A stretch of 10,146 bases of DNA from CAZEZY01 sp964516635 (GCA_964516635.1 CAZEZY010000085.1:1-10146), one strand, 5' to 3'; positions 1 to 7,623 are shown, numbered from the stretch's first letter. Notes: generated by a model from the letters alone, not told the origin. Program-made: numbers and translations.

Positions 1-1
1 G

Positions 2-730
2 GGCACCGTGTCGTTCGGCAAGGAAACCAAAGGCAAGGTGCGCCTGCAGATCACCGACCCGGACGGCAAGGTCTGGGAAGAGCTGGTGCCCAAGGAAAAG
101 AACATCCTGGTGCACGAAGGCCAGGTGGTGAACAAGGGCGAACTGATCGTCGACGGACCGGCCGATCCGCAGGACATCCTGCGCCTGCTGGGCATCGAAG
201 AGCTGTCGCGCTACATCGTGGACGAGGTGCAGGACGTGTACCGACTCCAGGGCGTGAAGATCAACGACAAGCACATCGAGGTGATCGTGCGCCAGATGCT
301 GCGTCGCGTCGTGGTCGAGAACCCGGGCGATTCCAGCTACATCGCGGGTGAGCAGGTCGAGCGCTCTGAAATTCTCAACACCAACGATGCGCTGCGTGCC
401 GATGGCAAGACGCCCGCCACCTACAGCAACGTCCTGCTGGGGATCACCAAGGCTTCGCTGTCCACGGATTCCTTCATCTCGGCCGCTTCCTTCCAGGAAA
501 CCACGCGCGTGCTCACCGAAGCCGCGATCATGGGCAAGAAGGACGATCTGCGCGGACTGAAAGAAAACGTGATCGTGGGTCGTCTGATTCCAGCCGGGAC
601 GGGCATGGCCTTCCACGACGCTCGCCGTGTCAAGGAGCGCATGGACGAGGAAGAGCGCCGCGCGATTGCCGAAGCCGATGCAGCGGCTCTGGCGGCCGAT
701 CGGGCCGAGGCCAGCGACACCGCCGATTGA
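2..730 (+). CDS. rpoC: DNA-directed RNA polymerase subunit beta' (3' end, partial)
   Basis: This is the C-terminal part (about 242 residues) of the largest catalytic subunit of RNA polymerase. The reading frame is open from the window edge, so the gene starts upstream and the internal GTG at 8 is not its start. Hallmarks seen are ILRLLGIEELSRYIVDEVQD, a stretch through QGVKINDKHIEVIVRQML, and GITKASLSTDSFISAASFQE followed by TTRVLTEAAI, all highly conserved in beta' near the clamp, jaw and omega-binding C-terminus. The protein ends in an acidic Ala/Glu/Asp-rich tail. A strong terminator follows 19 bases after the stop, so the rpoBC transcript probably ends here. The ribosomal str genes (rpsL, rpsG, fusA), which follow rpoC in many bacteria, are not directly downstream. 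Confidence 0.98.
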   Translation, partial: GTVSFGKETKGKVRLQITDPDGKVWEELVPKEKNILVHEGQVVNKGELIVDGPADPQDILRLLGIEELSRYIVDEVQDVYRLQGVKINDKHIEVIVRQMLRRVVVENPGDSSYIAGEQVERSEILNTNDALRADGKTPATYSNVLLGITKASLSTDSFISAASFQETTRVLTEAAIMGKKDDLRGLKENVIVGRLIPAGTGMAFHDARRVKERMDEEERRAIAEADAAALAADRAEASDTAD

Positions 731-748
731 TCGGTTGGGTCTGAAAGC

Positions 749-788
749 AACAGCCCGGTGTGCTCAGGTACACCGGGCTGTTTCATTT
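749..788 (+). terminator. Rho-independent terminator of the rpoBC transcript
   Basis: A perfect 13-bp inverted repeat pairs 749-761 (AACAGCCCGGTGT) with 770-782 (ACACCGGGCTGTT) around an 8-base loop, followed by the T-rich TTTCATTT. It begins 19 bases after the rpoC stop and fits a strong intrinsic terminator. The candidate -35 of the next gene begins inside the T tract. Confidence 0.92.
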
Positions 789-814
789 GACGAAGGGTGC
801 GTTACAGTATCGAT
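787..814 (+). promoter_or_regulatory. Candidate sigma-70 promoter for lemA
   Basis: TTGACG at 787-792 is a good -35 hexamer just behind the rpoC terminator. The only -10 candidates are weak (TATCGA at 808-813, 15 bases away, or TACAGT at 803-808, too close). A promoter is expected here because a terminator lies upstream and lemA has its own strong ribosome binding site, but the exact element is uncertain. Confidence 0.35.
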
Positions 815-844
815 GCTGCATGCTCGCAGCCAAAAGGAGGAGCG

Positions 845-1438
845 ATGTCCCTGTTCTGGTGGATCGTGATGGCGGTGCTCGCCGTGATTGTTTTCTGGGC
901 GGTCGGGGTGTACAACCGACTCATGCGACTGAAAAATCAGGTCGCCAATGCCTTCGGACAGATCGATGTGCAACTCAAGCGCCGTTACGATCTGATTCCC
1001 AATCTGATCGAAGTGGCTCGCAAATACCTCCAGCATGAAGCGGAAACCCTGGAGGCGGTCATTGCGGCGCGCAATCAGGCGCAATCAGCCGAAAAAGGGG
1101 CGGCCGCCAACCCTTTGAATGCCGGCGCTCTCGGGGCACTGGCCGGGGCCGAGCAGTTGCTGGGTGGCGCACTCGGGCGGCTGTTTGCCGTGGTTGAAGA
1201 CTACCCGGAACTCAAGGCCGATCAGACCATGCGGGAACTCACGGAAGAACTCACCCATACCGAAAACCGGGTGGGTTTTGCGCGACAGGCCTATAACGAT
1301 CAGGTGCTGGAATACAACGATGCCGCGCTGCACTTCCCCACCATCATTGTGGCGAGGCTGCTGGGCTTCATCGCGCTGGAGGTCCTCGCATCCACGACCA
1401 ACGAAGAGGAACGCAAGGCGCCGAAGGTCCAGTTCTGA
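845..1438 (+). CDS. lemA: LemA family protein
   Basis: This 197-residue protein belongs to the LemA family: a single N-terminal membrane anchor followed by a long helical bundle, with no known enzymatic activity. Residues about 3-22 form the hydrophobic segment. It is followed by the family signature YNRLMRLKNQVANAFGQIDV and then LKRRYDLIPNLIEVARKY, and the C-terminal half keeps RVGFARQAYNDQVLEYN. The ATG at 845 is chosen over an in-frame GTG at 797 because a perfect AAGGAGG (834-840) lies four bases before it and the family begins at the membrane segment. The stop is 18 bases before the M48 protease, so the two are probably co-transcribed. LemA proteins very often sit beside HtpX-like proteases, which suggests a shared envelope role, but the mechanism is unknown. 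Confidence 0.93.
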   Translation: MSLFWWIVMAVLAVIVFWAVGVYNRLMRLKNQVANAFGQIDVQLKRRYDLIPNLIEVARKYLQHEAETLEAVIAARNQAQSAEKGAAANPLNAGALGALAGAEQLLGGALGRLFAVVEDYPELKADQTMRELTEELTHTENRVGFARQAYNDQVLEYNDAALHFPTIIVARLLGFIALEVLASTTNEEERKAPKVQF

Positions 1439-1456
1439 AGCCGGTGTGTCAGGGCC

Positions 1457-2494
1457 GTGAAGTTTTTCGAATTCCAGCGCGATGCCAGGGGGCAGACACG
1501 ACGCCTCCTGTTCTGGTTTGCGGTGATGGTGCTGTTGCTGGTTCTGGCCGTCAACTTCGCCTTGGCGCTGGCCTGGCAACTGACCTTCGGCGGTGTGTTT
1601 GGGTATCCGTCCCATTTTTTTTCGGTCAATACGGCCGTGACCCTGATGTTTGTGCTGGGAGGCTGGTGGGTGGAAACCTCAAGCCTGGAGGGCGGCGGTG
1701 TCGCTCTGGCGCAAAGGCTCGGCGCCCGGGAAGCCAGGCCAGGAGACAGTGCCGACGAGCAACAGTTTGTCAACATCGTTCAGGAAATGGCCATCGCGGC
1801 CGGTATGCGGCCACCGACCCCGATGGTGATGGCCAGAGCGGTGTCGATCAATGCCTTTGCGACCGGCTGGGATGAGCGCGATGCGGTGGTGGTTGTCACG
1901 CAAGGCGCCCTCGAGTCCCTGACGAGGGAGGAAATGCAGGGGCTGGTGGCCCATGAGCTGAGTCATGTCCGCGAAGGGGATACGCGTTTGAACATGCGGC
2001 TGGCAGGCATGGTGTTTGGCCTGGAAATGATCTACCGGATGGGGCAGTCCCTCATGGAGCCTGATGCCCGAGGTCAGCGCCACATCGGATTTCTGCTCGG
2101 CGTGGCGCTTCGGTTGGTGGGCTGGCTGGGCTGGCTGGCAGGGCACGCGTTGCAGGCGGCCGTCTCGCGCCAGCGAGAGCATCTGGCCGATGCCCGGGCC
2201 ATCCAATGGACGCGAAATCGCGAAGGGCTGGGGCGTGTGCTGCGCAAGGTACTCTGGCAGATGAAGCAGCCAGGCACGCTGACCACGGTCGAGCAGCCGA
2301 CCGTCCAGCACATGTTGCTGGTTTCGGGCGAGTCCGGCTGGATGGGGCGTTGGCTGGATTCGCACCCGCCGCTTCCTGACCGGATTGCGCGGATCTATGG
2401 TGGACGCATGCCACCGCTGACCCCGATGCAAGGCCGAGAGCCGGTTGATTCCGCGCCTGCATTTGCCGATACGCTGCCCCTCGTCGATGCCTGA
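1457..2494 (+). CDS. M48 family (HtpX-like) membrane zinc metalloprotease
   Basis: This 345-residue membrane-bound zinc endopeptidase belongs to peptidase family M48, related to HtpX, whose members degrade damaged or misfolded envelope proteins. The zinc site HELSH is at residues 166-170 (His166 and His170 as ligands, Glu167 as base). The third ligand is Glu241 in QREHLADARA, and the conserved SHPPLPDRI lies at 302-310. Hydrophobic segments are at about 17-40, 57-71 and 209-228. The N-terminus KFFEFQRDARGQTRR matches the usual FFEHQ-type start of LemA-linked M48 proteases, supporting the GTG start at 1457, although only a weak purine run (AGGG, 1451-1454) precedes it. The gene follows lemA by 18 bases, and its last 8 bases overlap the start of rsmB. 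It may equally be annotated htpX-like or YcaL-like. Confidence 0.92.
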   Translation: MKFFEFQRDARGQTRRLLFWFAVMVLLLVLAVNFALALAWQLTFGGVFGYPSHFFSVNTAVTLMFVLGGWWVETSSLEGGGVALAQRLGAREARPGDSADEQQFVNIVQEMAIAAGMRPPTPMVMARAVSINAFATGWDERDAVVVVTQGALESLTREEMQGLVAHELSHVREGDTRLNMRLAGMVFGLEMIYRMGQSLMEPDARGQRHIGFLLGVALRLVGWLGWLAGHALQAAVSRQREHLADARAIQWTRNREGLGRVLRKVLWQMKQPGTLTTVEQPTVQHMLLVSGESGWMGRWLDSHPPLPDRIARIYGGRMPPLTPMQGREPVDSAPAFADTLPLVDA

Positions 2495-3854
2495 AACCTT
2501 GCATCACCCTGCTGCTGGTGCCCCTGCGGTCGGTTTGGCTGAGCAACTCGCCTGGACGGCTCGCCTGGTGCAAGCCGTGCAGAAGGGGCGTTCGCTGACG
2601 GATGCGGTCGTGGGTGTACCGATGCGATTGCGACCCGGGGTACAGGCGCTGACGTTCGATGCCCTTCGGCGTTTGGGATTGACCCGCGCCATCGTTCGGT
2701 TGTTGAGTGCTCGTCCGCCTGTCGAGCCGGTGCATTCCCTGCTCTGCGTGGCCATCGGGCTCCTGCTCGACACGCCAGAAGCGTCGGGGCGCTCCCGTTA
2801 TGGTACTCACACGGTGGTGGATCAGGCCGTGCGCGCACTGAAGCCGCTGAAACAACCGGTGGCGCTGGCCGGGTTTGTGAATGCCTGTCTCCGGCGATTC
2901 CTCAGAGAGCAACCCGCGCTGATCGACCAGGCCACCGAGCAGACCGAAGCCCGCTGGAATCATCCGGCCTGGTGGGTCGACCGGTTGAAGCAGGATCACC
3001 CGCTGCACTGGCAAGCCCTGCTCGAGGCAGACCAGCAACCAGCCCCGATGGTGCTCCGCGTCAACCGTCGACGAGGGTCGCGAGCGGCATACCTGTCAGC
3101 GCTGCAGGACCTGGGGGTCCCTGCCGTGGCCTGGGGTGAGGATGCAATCCAGTTGCAGGAGGCCATGCCGGTGGAGCGTCTGCCCGGATGGGCCGACGGT
3201 GCCGTGTCGGTACAGGATGGGGCGGCTCAGCTGGCTGCCAGCCTGCTGATGGGGGATGGGCTCGGGATACGCCGGGTGCTGGATGCCTGTGCCGCGCCGG
3301 GAGGCAAGACCGCCCATCTGCTGGAGTGGGCGCAGACCGACCTGCTCGCGCTGGACAAGGACGCCAGACGGTGTGAGCGCATACGCGAGAACCTGGACCG
3401 GCTCCGTCTGAACGCCGAGGTGAAGGTGGCCGACGCCGGAGAGACTGCCAGCTGGTGGGACGGTCGGCCCTTCGACGCCATTTTGCTGGATGCCCCTTGC
3501 ACGGCCTCCGGCATCGTGAGGCGCCATCCAGACGTCCGATGGTTGCGTCGGCCGTCGGATGTCACGCAGCTCGTCGAGCAGCAAAAGCGCCTGCTGGAGG
3601 CCCTCTGGCCCCTGTTGCGATCGGGAGGGCGACTGCTGTACTGCACCTGTTCGGTTTTTCGGGCTGAAGGGGAGCAGCAGATACAGGCCTTTCTGGATCG
3701 ACACGCGGATGCGTTGCGACTCCCCGCACCCGGTCATCTGTTGACAGGACTCGCCGGCGCCCAGCCTGTCGCCAGTTCGGAAGACCCTTTCAGCGACAAT
3801 CGCTGGCGTGGAACGGATGGTTTTTTCTATGGCTTGCTGCAACGGCAGTCGTGA
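2487..3854 (+). CDS. rsmB: 16S rRNA (cytosine(967)-C(5))-methyltransferase RsmB
   Basis: This cytoplasmic, SAM-dependent enzyme methylates C967 of 16S rRNA. The 455-residue product has an N-terminal NusB-like RNA-binding domain (about 15-150) and a C-terminal Rossmann methyltransferase domain. Visible motifs are the SAM-binding DACAAPGGKT at 266-275, DAPCTASG at 335-342 (Cys338, which helps release the product) and YCTCSV at 385-390, where Cys388 is the expected catalytic nucleophile. The end, DGFFYGLLQRQS, resembles the usual RsmB C-terminus. ATG 2487 is preferred over an upstream TTG at 2445, which would lie well inside the protease gene. The start overlaps the protease stop by 8 bases, indicating translational coupling. 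It is slightly longer than E. coli RsmB (429 residues). Confidence 0.95.
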   Translation: MPETLHHPAAGAPAVGLAEQLAWTARLVQAVQKGRSLTDAVVGVPMRLRPGVQALTFDALRRLGLTRAIVRLLSARPPVEPVHSLLCVAIGLLLDTPEASGRSRYGTHTVVDQAVRALKPLKQPVALAGFVNACLRRFLREQPALIDQATEQTEARWNHPAWWVDRLKQDHPLHWQALLEADQQPAPMVLRVNRRRGSRAAYLSALQDLGVPAVAWGEDAIQLQEAMPVERLPGWADGAVSVQDGAAQLAASLLMGDGLGIRRVLDACAAPGGKTAHLLEWAQTDLLALDKDARRCERIRENLDRLRLNAEVKVADAGETASWWDGRPFDAILLDAPCTASGIVRRHPDVRWLRRPSDVTQLVEQQKRLLEALWPLLRSGGRLLYCTCSVFRAEGEQQIQAFLDRHADALRLPAPGHLLTGLAGAQPVASSEDPFSDNRWRGTDGFFYGLLQRQS

Positions 3855-4461
3855 TGCCCAGGCGGCTTCTGCGGCTCGCAGAAGATGGCGCAGGTGCGTC
3901 TGGCTGCTTCCCCTCTGGTGGATGCTCTGGATGGTGCCCTCCTTCGCCGGGACACTGGCTGAGGCCCAGCCGGAGCTGAGTCGTGAAGCCGACGGCCTTT
4001 ACCTCAGTGCTCGCCTGCCTCTGGAGACGCCGGCAGGCCTGGAAGAAGTCTTGCTGAGGGGGGTGCCCGTTCATTTCGTCTGGCAGGCGGACCTGCTGCG
4101 CGCCCGGTGGTACTGGAAAGACCAGCGTCTGGTCACGGTTCAGCGTGTGGTCCGTGTGGCCTATCAGCCCCTGACCCGGCGGTGGCGTGTCAGTGTGAGT
4201 TCGGGCAGTCCCATGGAAACGGGGCTGGCAGGTGCGCTCCATCAGAATCTGGATGCCTTCGAGCAGGCCATGGCCGCTGTCGTGTCGGTATCCCGCTGGA
4301 AACTGGCCGATACGGACATGCTGCCCGATGGGGCAGACCTGCGGGTGGATTTGCAGCTTCGTCTGGACGGGGGGTTGCTGTCCAGGCCTTTCCAGCAGGG
4401 TGGGCCGGGTCAGATGGACTGGGGGGAGATGTATCGGGTCACCTTGCAGGTGCCTTCATGA
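3829..4461 (+). CDS. DUF4390 domain-containing exported protein
   Basis: This 210-residue protein is predicted to be periplasmic or membrane-anchored and of unknown function. It matches the DUF4390 family by size and by position between rsmB and an ntrY-type kinase, an arrangement common in Betaproteobacteria. A signal peptide is clear: a basic segment (RRRWRR, residues 17-22), a hydrophobic core (23-39) and a likely cleavage after SFA at 38-40. The mature part has many alternating beta-type segments, including FVWQADLLRARWYWKDQ and an RVAYQPLTRRWRVSV stretch. The ATG at 3829 gives a normal signal peptide; GTG 3808 and ATG 3817 are alternatives. It overlaps rsmB by 26 bases, and its stop overlaps the next start as ATGA, so it is probably coupled to both. 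A link to envelope sensing by the adjacent kinase is inferred from position only. Confidence 0.85.
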   Translation: MACCNGSRDAQAASAARRRWRRCVWLLPLWWMLWMVPSFAGTLAEAQPELSREADGLYLSARLPLETPAGLEEVLLRGVPVHFVWQADLLRARWYWKDQRLVTVQRVVRVAYQPLTRRWRVSVSSGSPMETGLAGALHQNLDAFEQAMAAVVSVSRWKLADTDMLPDGADLRVDLQLRLDGGLLSRPFQQGGPGQMDWGEMYRVTLQVPS

Positions 4462-6719
4462 ACCGGGCCTCCCCATCGACCCAGAGCCCCTCCAGCCGCC
4501 GGTGGCTGCTGGGCACGGCGCTGGTGTTCATGGGCGGTATCGCGCTGGTGCTGTTTTTCCTGCTCACCCTGGCGACCGATCACCGGGCATTCGAGGCCAC
4601 CGGTTACACCAGTCTGGTCTGGCTCAATGTCGGCGTTGCTTCGGTGCTGGGCCTGGTGCTGCTGTGGCTGACCGTGGGTCTGGCCAGCCGATGGCGTCGC
4701 AAGCGATTTGGCAGCCGGCTGCTGGTCAAGCTGGCGGCCATCTTTGCCCTGGTGGGCTTTGTGCCGGGCTTGCTCATCTATGTGGTCTCCTACCAGTTTG
4801 TGTCCCGTTCGATCGAGACCTGGTTCGACGTCCGCGTGGAAACGGCGCTGTCGGCGGGTCTGAATCTGGGACGGACCACGCTGGACACCCTGGCGGCCGA
4901 TCTGTCTGGCAAAACCCGAACGGCAGCGACCGCCATGGGGGGGATGGGCGATCTGGCGGCCGCACTCAGCCTCGAAAACCTTCGCGAGCAATTGCAGGCC
5001 AACGATGTGATCCTCTGGAGCAGCGCGGGTCAGGCCCTTGCCACCGCTGGGGATTCACGATTCAATCTGGTGCCCGAACGGCCGTCAACCACCCTGTTGC
5101 GTCAAGTCCGCAACCAGCGACTGGTCACCTGGATCGAGGGTCTTGAAGAGCTGGAGGCACTGGCCGATCCCGCGCAGGTGCTGTCGCTTCCCGTGCGGGA
5201 GCTGCCCAGGGTCAGGGTGCTGGCCGTTGTCGGACCATCCAGTTTCGGATTGGGCGCAGAGCTGCGGTTTCTTCAGGTCTCTGCGCCACTGCCCGCCGCG
5301 CTGGTGGCCGATGCCCTGTCGGTCCAGATGGCGAACCGTGAATACCAGGAACGCGCACTCGCCCGCGACGGTTTGCGCAGCATGTACATCGGGACGCTCA
5401 CGCTGGCGCTGTTCCTGTCGGTGTTTGGTGCGGTGTTGCTGGCGGTGTTTCTGGGCAATCAGCTCGTCCGGCCCCTGCTGGTGCTGGCGGAAGGCATGCG
5501 TGATGTGGCGCGTGGCGACCTCACGCCGAAAGCCGCCCTGACCGCCAGGGATGAACTCGCCGGCCTGACGCGGACCTTTGCCCACATGACTCAGGATCTG
5601 CTGGAGGCCAGGCAGGCGGTGCAGCAGAGCATGGGACAGGTGGACGCTGCCCGGGCCAGTTTGCAGACCATTCTCGACAATCTCACGGCCGGGGTGGTGG
5701 TGCTCGACGAACATCACCGCGTGATCAGTTCCAATCCCGGGGCGACACGAATCCTGCGGGTGCCGCTGGCCGCTCACCTGGGTGAGTCGCTGGACCACAT
5801 TCCTCAACTGGAGTCGTTCGGGCGATGGGTGCAGCAGCACTTCGACCGGTTTCTGTCTGAGGTGACCGCCCACGATGGGGGGCACTGGCAGCAGTCCATC
5901 GCACTCGATGCCGGGCAGCATGCCGACATGGGACAGGGCACCACCCTGATTGCCCGAGGGGCACTGCTTCCGAACGGAGATCACCTGCTGGTGTTCGATG
6001 ATGTGTCGGAAATCATATCGGCTCAGCGGGCCCAGGCCTGGGGCGAGGTGGCCAGGCGACTGGCGCACGAAATCAAGAACCCGCTCACCCCCATCCAGTT
6101 GTCTGCTGAACGGCTGGCCATGAAACTGTCACCGCGGCTCGAGGGCGCCGATCTGGGGGTGCTCAACAAGTCGGTCAAGACCATCGTGGATCAGGTCGAT
6201 GCCATGAAGCGTCTGGTCAACGAATTCAGGGATTACGCCCGTCTGCCCGCCGCCGTGTTGCAGACGGTTGACCTGAACGCCCTGATCCAGGACATCGTGG
6301 GTTTGTATGACGCCTCCGAAACGCCTGTCCAGCTGGATCTGGAAGGCGGGTTGCCGCTGGTGCTGGCCGACGCGCAGCAGGTGCGGCAGGTCGTCCACAA
6401 TCTGGTTCAGAATGCCCAGGACGCCACCCCGGCGGGTGCAGGCCCTGTGACCTTGCGGACCCGCTTGTCCGACAGCGGCCAACGAGTGAGGCTGCTGGTG
6501 CTGGATCATGGCCCTGGCTTTTCGGAGGCCATCCTCAAACGGGCGTTCGAGCCTTACGTCACCACCAAGGTCAAGGGAACGGGGCTCGGTCTGGCGGTTG
6601 TGAAAAAAATCATGGACGAGCATGGGGGCCGCGTGGACATCGGCCTGCGACAGGACGTTCCTGGTGGCGGCGCGCAAGTGTCGTTATCATTCAGGGTTGC
6701 AAATATGCAACACAGTTGA
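4458..6719 (+). CDS. NtrY-like membrane sensor histidine kinase
   Basis: This 753-residue kinase has the domain order of NtrY. Transmembrane segments lie at about 16-38, 52-75 and 88-112, followed by a periplasmic sensor region and another membrane helix at about 308-332. Then come a HAMP linker (about 333-385), a PAS domain (about 398-510), the HisKA dimerisation domain with phospho-acceptor His537 in HEIKNPLTPIQ, and the HATPase domain. ATPase boxes visible are N (HNLVQNAQDA, Asn652), G1 (DHGPGF, 683-688), F (FEPYVTTK, 697-704) and G2 (GTGLGLAVV, 707-715), so it should be catalytically competent. The start at 4458 overlaps the DUF4390 stop in ATGA. Open frame extends upstream to 4107, but that stretch lies inside DUF4390 and lacks family similarity. 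NtrY kinases are linked to nitrogen, redox or envelope signals; the signal here is unknown. Confidence 0.93.
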   Translation: MNRASPSTQSPSSRRWLLGTALVFMGGIALVLFFLLTLATDHRAFEATGYTSLVWLNVGVASVLGLVLLWLTVGLASRWRRKRFGSRLLVKLAAIFALVGFVPGLLIYVVSYQFVSRSIETWFDVRVETALSAGLNLGRTTLDTLAADLSGKTRTAATAMGGMGDLAAALSLENLREQLQANDVILWSSAGQALATAGDSRFNLVPERPSTTLLRQVRNQRLVTWIEGLEELEALADPAQVLSLPVRELPRVRVLAVVGPSSFGLGAELRFLQVSAPLPAALVADALSVQMANREYQERALARDGLRSMYIGTLTLALFLSVFGAVLLAVFLGNQLVRPLLVLAEGMRDVARGDLTPKAALTARDELAGLTRTFAHMTQDLLEARQAVQQSMGQVDAARASLQTILDNLTAGVVVLDEHHRVISSNPGATRILRVPLAAHLGESLDHIPQLESFGRWVQQHFDRFLSEVTAHDGGHWQQSIALDAGQHADMGQGTTLIARGALLPNGDHLLVFDDVSEIISAQRAQAWGEVARRLAHEIKNPLTPIQLSAERLAMKLSPRLEGADLGVLNKSVKTIVDQVDAMKRLVNEFRDYARLPAAVLQTVDLNALIQDIVGLYDASETPVQLDLEGGLPLVLADAQQVRQVVHNLVQNAQDATPAGAGPVTLRTRLSDSGQRVRLLVLDHGPGFSEAILKRAFEPYVTTKVKGTGLGLAVVKKIMDEHGGRVDIGLRQDVPGGGAQVSLSFRVANMQHS

Positions 6720-6747
6720 GCACTGCACGGAAGGCAAGCGACGCAGC

Positions 6748-7425
6748 ATGGCGAACATATTGGTGGTCGATGACGAACTCGGGATCCGCGATCTCCTGTT
6801 CGAAATCCTGAACGATGAAGGGCATGCGGTGGAGCTCGCCGAGAACGCCGCCCAGGCCCGCGAACTGCGTTCACAGTACCGTCCGGATCTGGTTTTGCTC
6901 GACATCTGGATGCCCGACACCGACGGCGTGACGCTCCTGAAGGAGTGGTCCAGCAGTGGCTTGCTCAACATGCCGGTGATCATGATGAGTGGTCATGCCA
7001 CCATCGACACGGCGGTAGAAGCAACGCGGATTGGTGCCATGGCTTTTCTGGAAAAGCCCATCACGCTTCAGAAACTGTTGCAGGCGGTCGAAAAAGGATT
7101 GAATCGAGTGGTGGCACGGCCCGTTGCGCCACCCAAGCTGGTGCCCTCGATGACCCCCGGTTCTGAAGCGCCTGCCGTTTCGGGCGAGGTTCGTCTGCCA
7201 ATGGCCGATGATGCCGAGAATGCCGTGCAGACTTTCGACCTCGATGTGCCGTTGAGAGACGCCCGTGATGCCTTTGAAAAGGCGTATTTCGAATTTCACC
7301 TCGCCAAGGAAAGTGGTTCCATGACCCGCGTGGCCGAGAAGACCGGTCTGGAGCGCACGCACCTGTACCGCAAGCTCAAGCAGCTGGGCGTGGACCTTGG
7401 CAAGTCCAAACGCTCGGGAATCTGA
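6748..7425 (+). CDS. Response regulator, NtrX-like but without the AAA+ domain
   Basis: This 225-residue protein is the partner of the upstream kinase, starting 28 bases after its stop. Residues 1-120 form a receiver domain with acidic pocket Asp8/Asp9, phospho-acceptor Asp52 in LLDIWMPDTDG, Ser81 and Lys103 (EKP). A proline-rich linker (about 122-165) leads to DVPLRDARDAFEKAYFEFHL, which resembles the helix that precedes the HTH in NtrX and other sigma-54 activators. A Fis-type helix-turn-helix follows (about 189-213, MTRVAEKTGLERTHLYRKLK). Classical NtrX has about 450 residues with a central AAA+ domain (GAFTGA loop, Walker A); none of that is present. It therefore probably binds DNA without directly remodelling sigma-54 polymerase. 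The ATG at 6748 is chosen because the receiver begins immediately with NILVVDDE. Confidence 0.9.
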   Translation: MANILVVDDELGIRDLLFEILNDEGHAVELAENAAQARELRSQYRPDLVLLDIWMPDTDGVTLLKEWSSSGLLNMPVIMMSGHATIDTAVEATRIGAMAFLEKPITLQKLLQAVEKGLNRVVARPVAPPKLVPSMTPGSEAPAVSGEVRLPMADDAENAVQTFDLDVPLRDARDAFEKAYFEFHLAKESGSMTRVAEKTGLERTHLYRKLKQLGVDLGKSKRSGI

Positions 7426-7435
7426 GTGGTTTTTG

Positions 7436-7452
7436 TGTTATATTAATGGTCT
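7436..7452 (+). promoter_or_regulatory. Extended -10 promoter for tRNA-Phe
   Basis: TGTTATATT at 7436-7444 is an extended -10 element (TG, one base, then TATATT, five of six matches to TATAAT). The expected start would be about 7451, only a few bases before the mature tRNA 5' end at 7454. No recognisable -35 lies at the right distance, in keeping with an extended -10 promoter. Confidence 0.55.
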
Positions 7453-7453
7453 T

Positions 7454-7529
7454 GGCCCGGTAGCTCAGTTGGTAGAGCAGCGGATTGAAAATCCGCGTGT
7501 CGGTGGTTCGATTCCGCCCCAGGCCACCA
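7454..7529 (+). tRNA. tRNA-Phe (anticodon GAA)
   Basis: This 76-base tRNA has all arms visible: acceptor 7454-7460, D-stem GCTC/GAGC, anticodon stem GCGGA/TCCGC with loop TTGAAAA (GAA at 7487-7489), T-arm GGTGG/CCGCC with TTCGATT, discriminator A, and an encoded CCA (7527-7529). The acceptor strands are GGCCCGG and CCAGGCC, which leaves a C5-A68 mismatch (7458 against 7521); the other six pairs are Watson-Crick. Pairing would be perfect with G at 7521. The gene lies between core genes and an accessory region, and tRNA 3' ends are common integration sites. Confidence 0.95.
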
Positions 7530-7535
7530 AACCCT

Positions 7536-7577
7536 AAACCCGCATCAGACTTCGGTTTTTTGCGGGTTTGCCTTTTT
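7536..7577 (+). terminator. Rho-independent terminator after tRNA-Phe
   Basis: The 9-bp arms AAACCCGCA (7536-7544) and TGCGGGTTT (7561-7569) pair around a 16-base loop and are followed by GCC and TTTTT (7573-7577). It begins six bases after the tRNA CCA, and no coding gene lies between. Confidence 0.8.
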
Positions 7578-7604
7578 CATGGCCCCCACTTTTTTCCGGA
7601 TCCG

Positions 7605-7623
7605 TGTGCAATCGGATTGCACA
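7605..7623. repeat. 19-bp palindrome TGTGCAATC-G-GATTGCACA
   Basis: Two perfect 9-base arms flank a single central G, the geometry of a dimeric protein-binding site or a short hairpin. It lies between the tRNA-Phe terminator and the fic remnant and is not obviously attached to a gene. The right arm GATTGCACA recurs exactly at 9401-9409 in the region upstream of hipB. Confidence 0.5.

Noticed and set aside
797..844. GTG at 797 as an earlier start of lemA.
   Set aside because: It has no suitable ribosome binding site and lies in the predicted promoter; ATG 845 has a perfect Shine-Dalgarno.
1085..1615. Long minus-strand frame opposite lemA and the M48 gene; similar ones lie opposite rsmB, the kinase and the regulator.
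   Set aside because: High-GC genes commonly leave long open frames on the complement. The plus-strand products are clear known families.
4107..4457. The open frame of the sensor kinase extends 351 bases upstream into the DUF4390 gene.
   Set aside because: The extension is a shadow of DUF4390 in another frame. The ATG at 4458 with ATGA coupling gives a normal NtrY N-terminus.
7011..7022. GGCGGTAG, the core of an RfaH ops element, within the window.
   Set aside because: It lies inside the receiver-domain coding sequence of the response regulator, and the following bases do not match the rest of the ops consensus.
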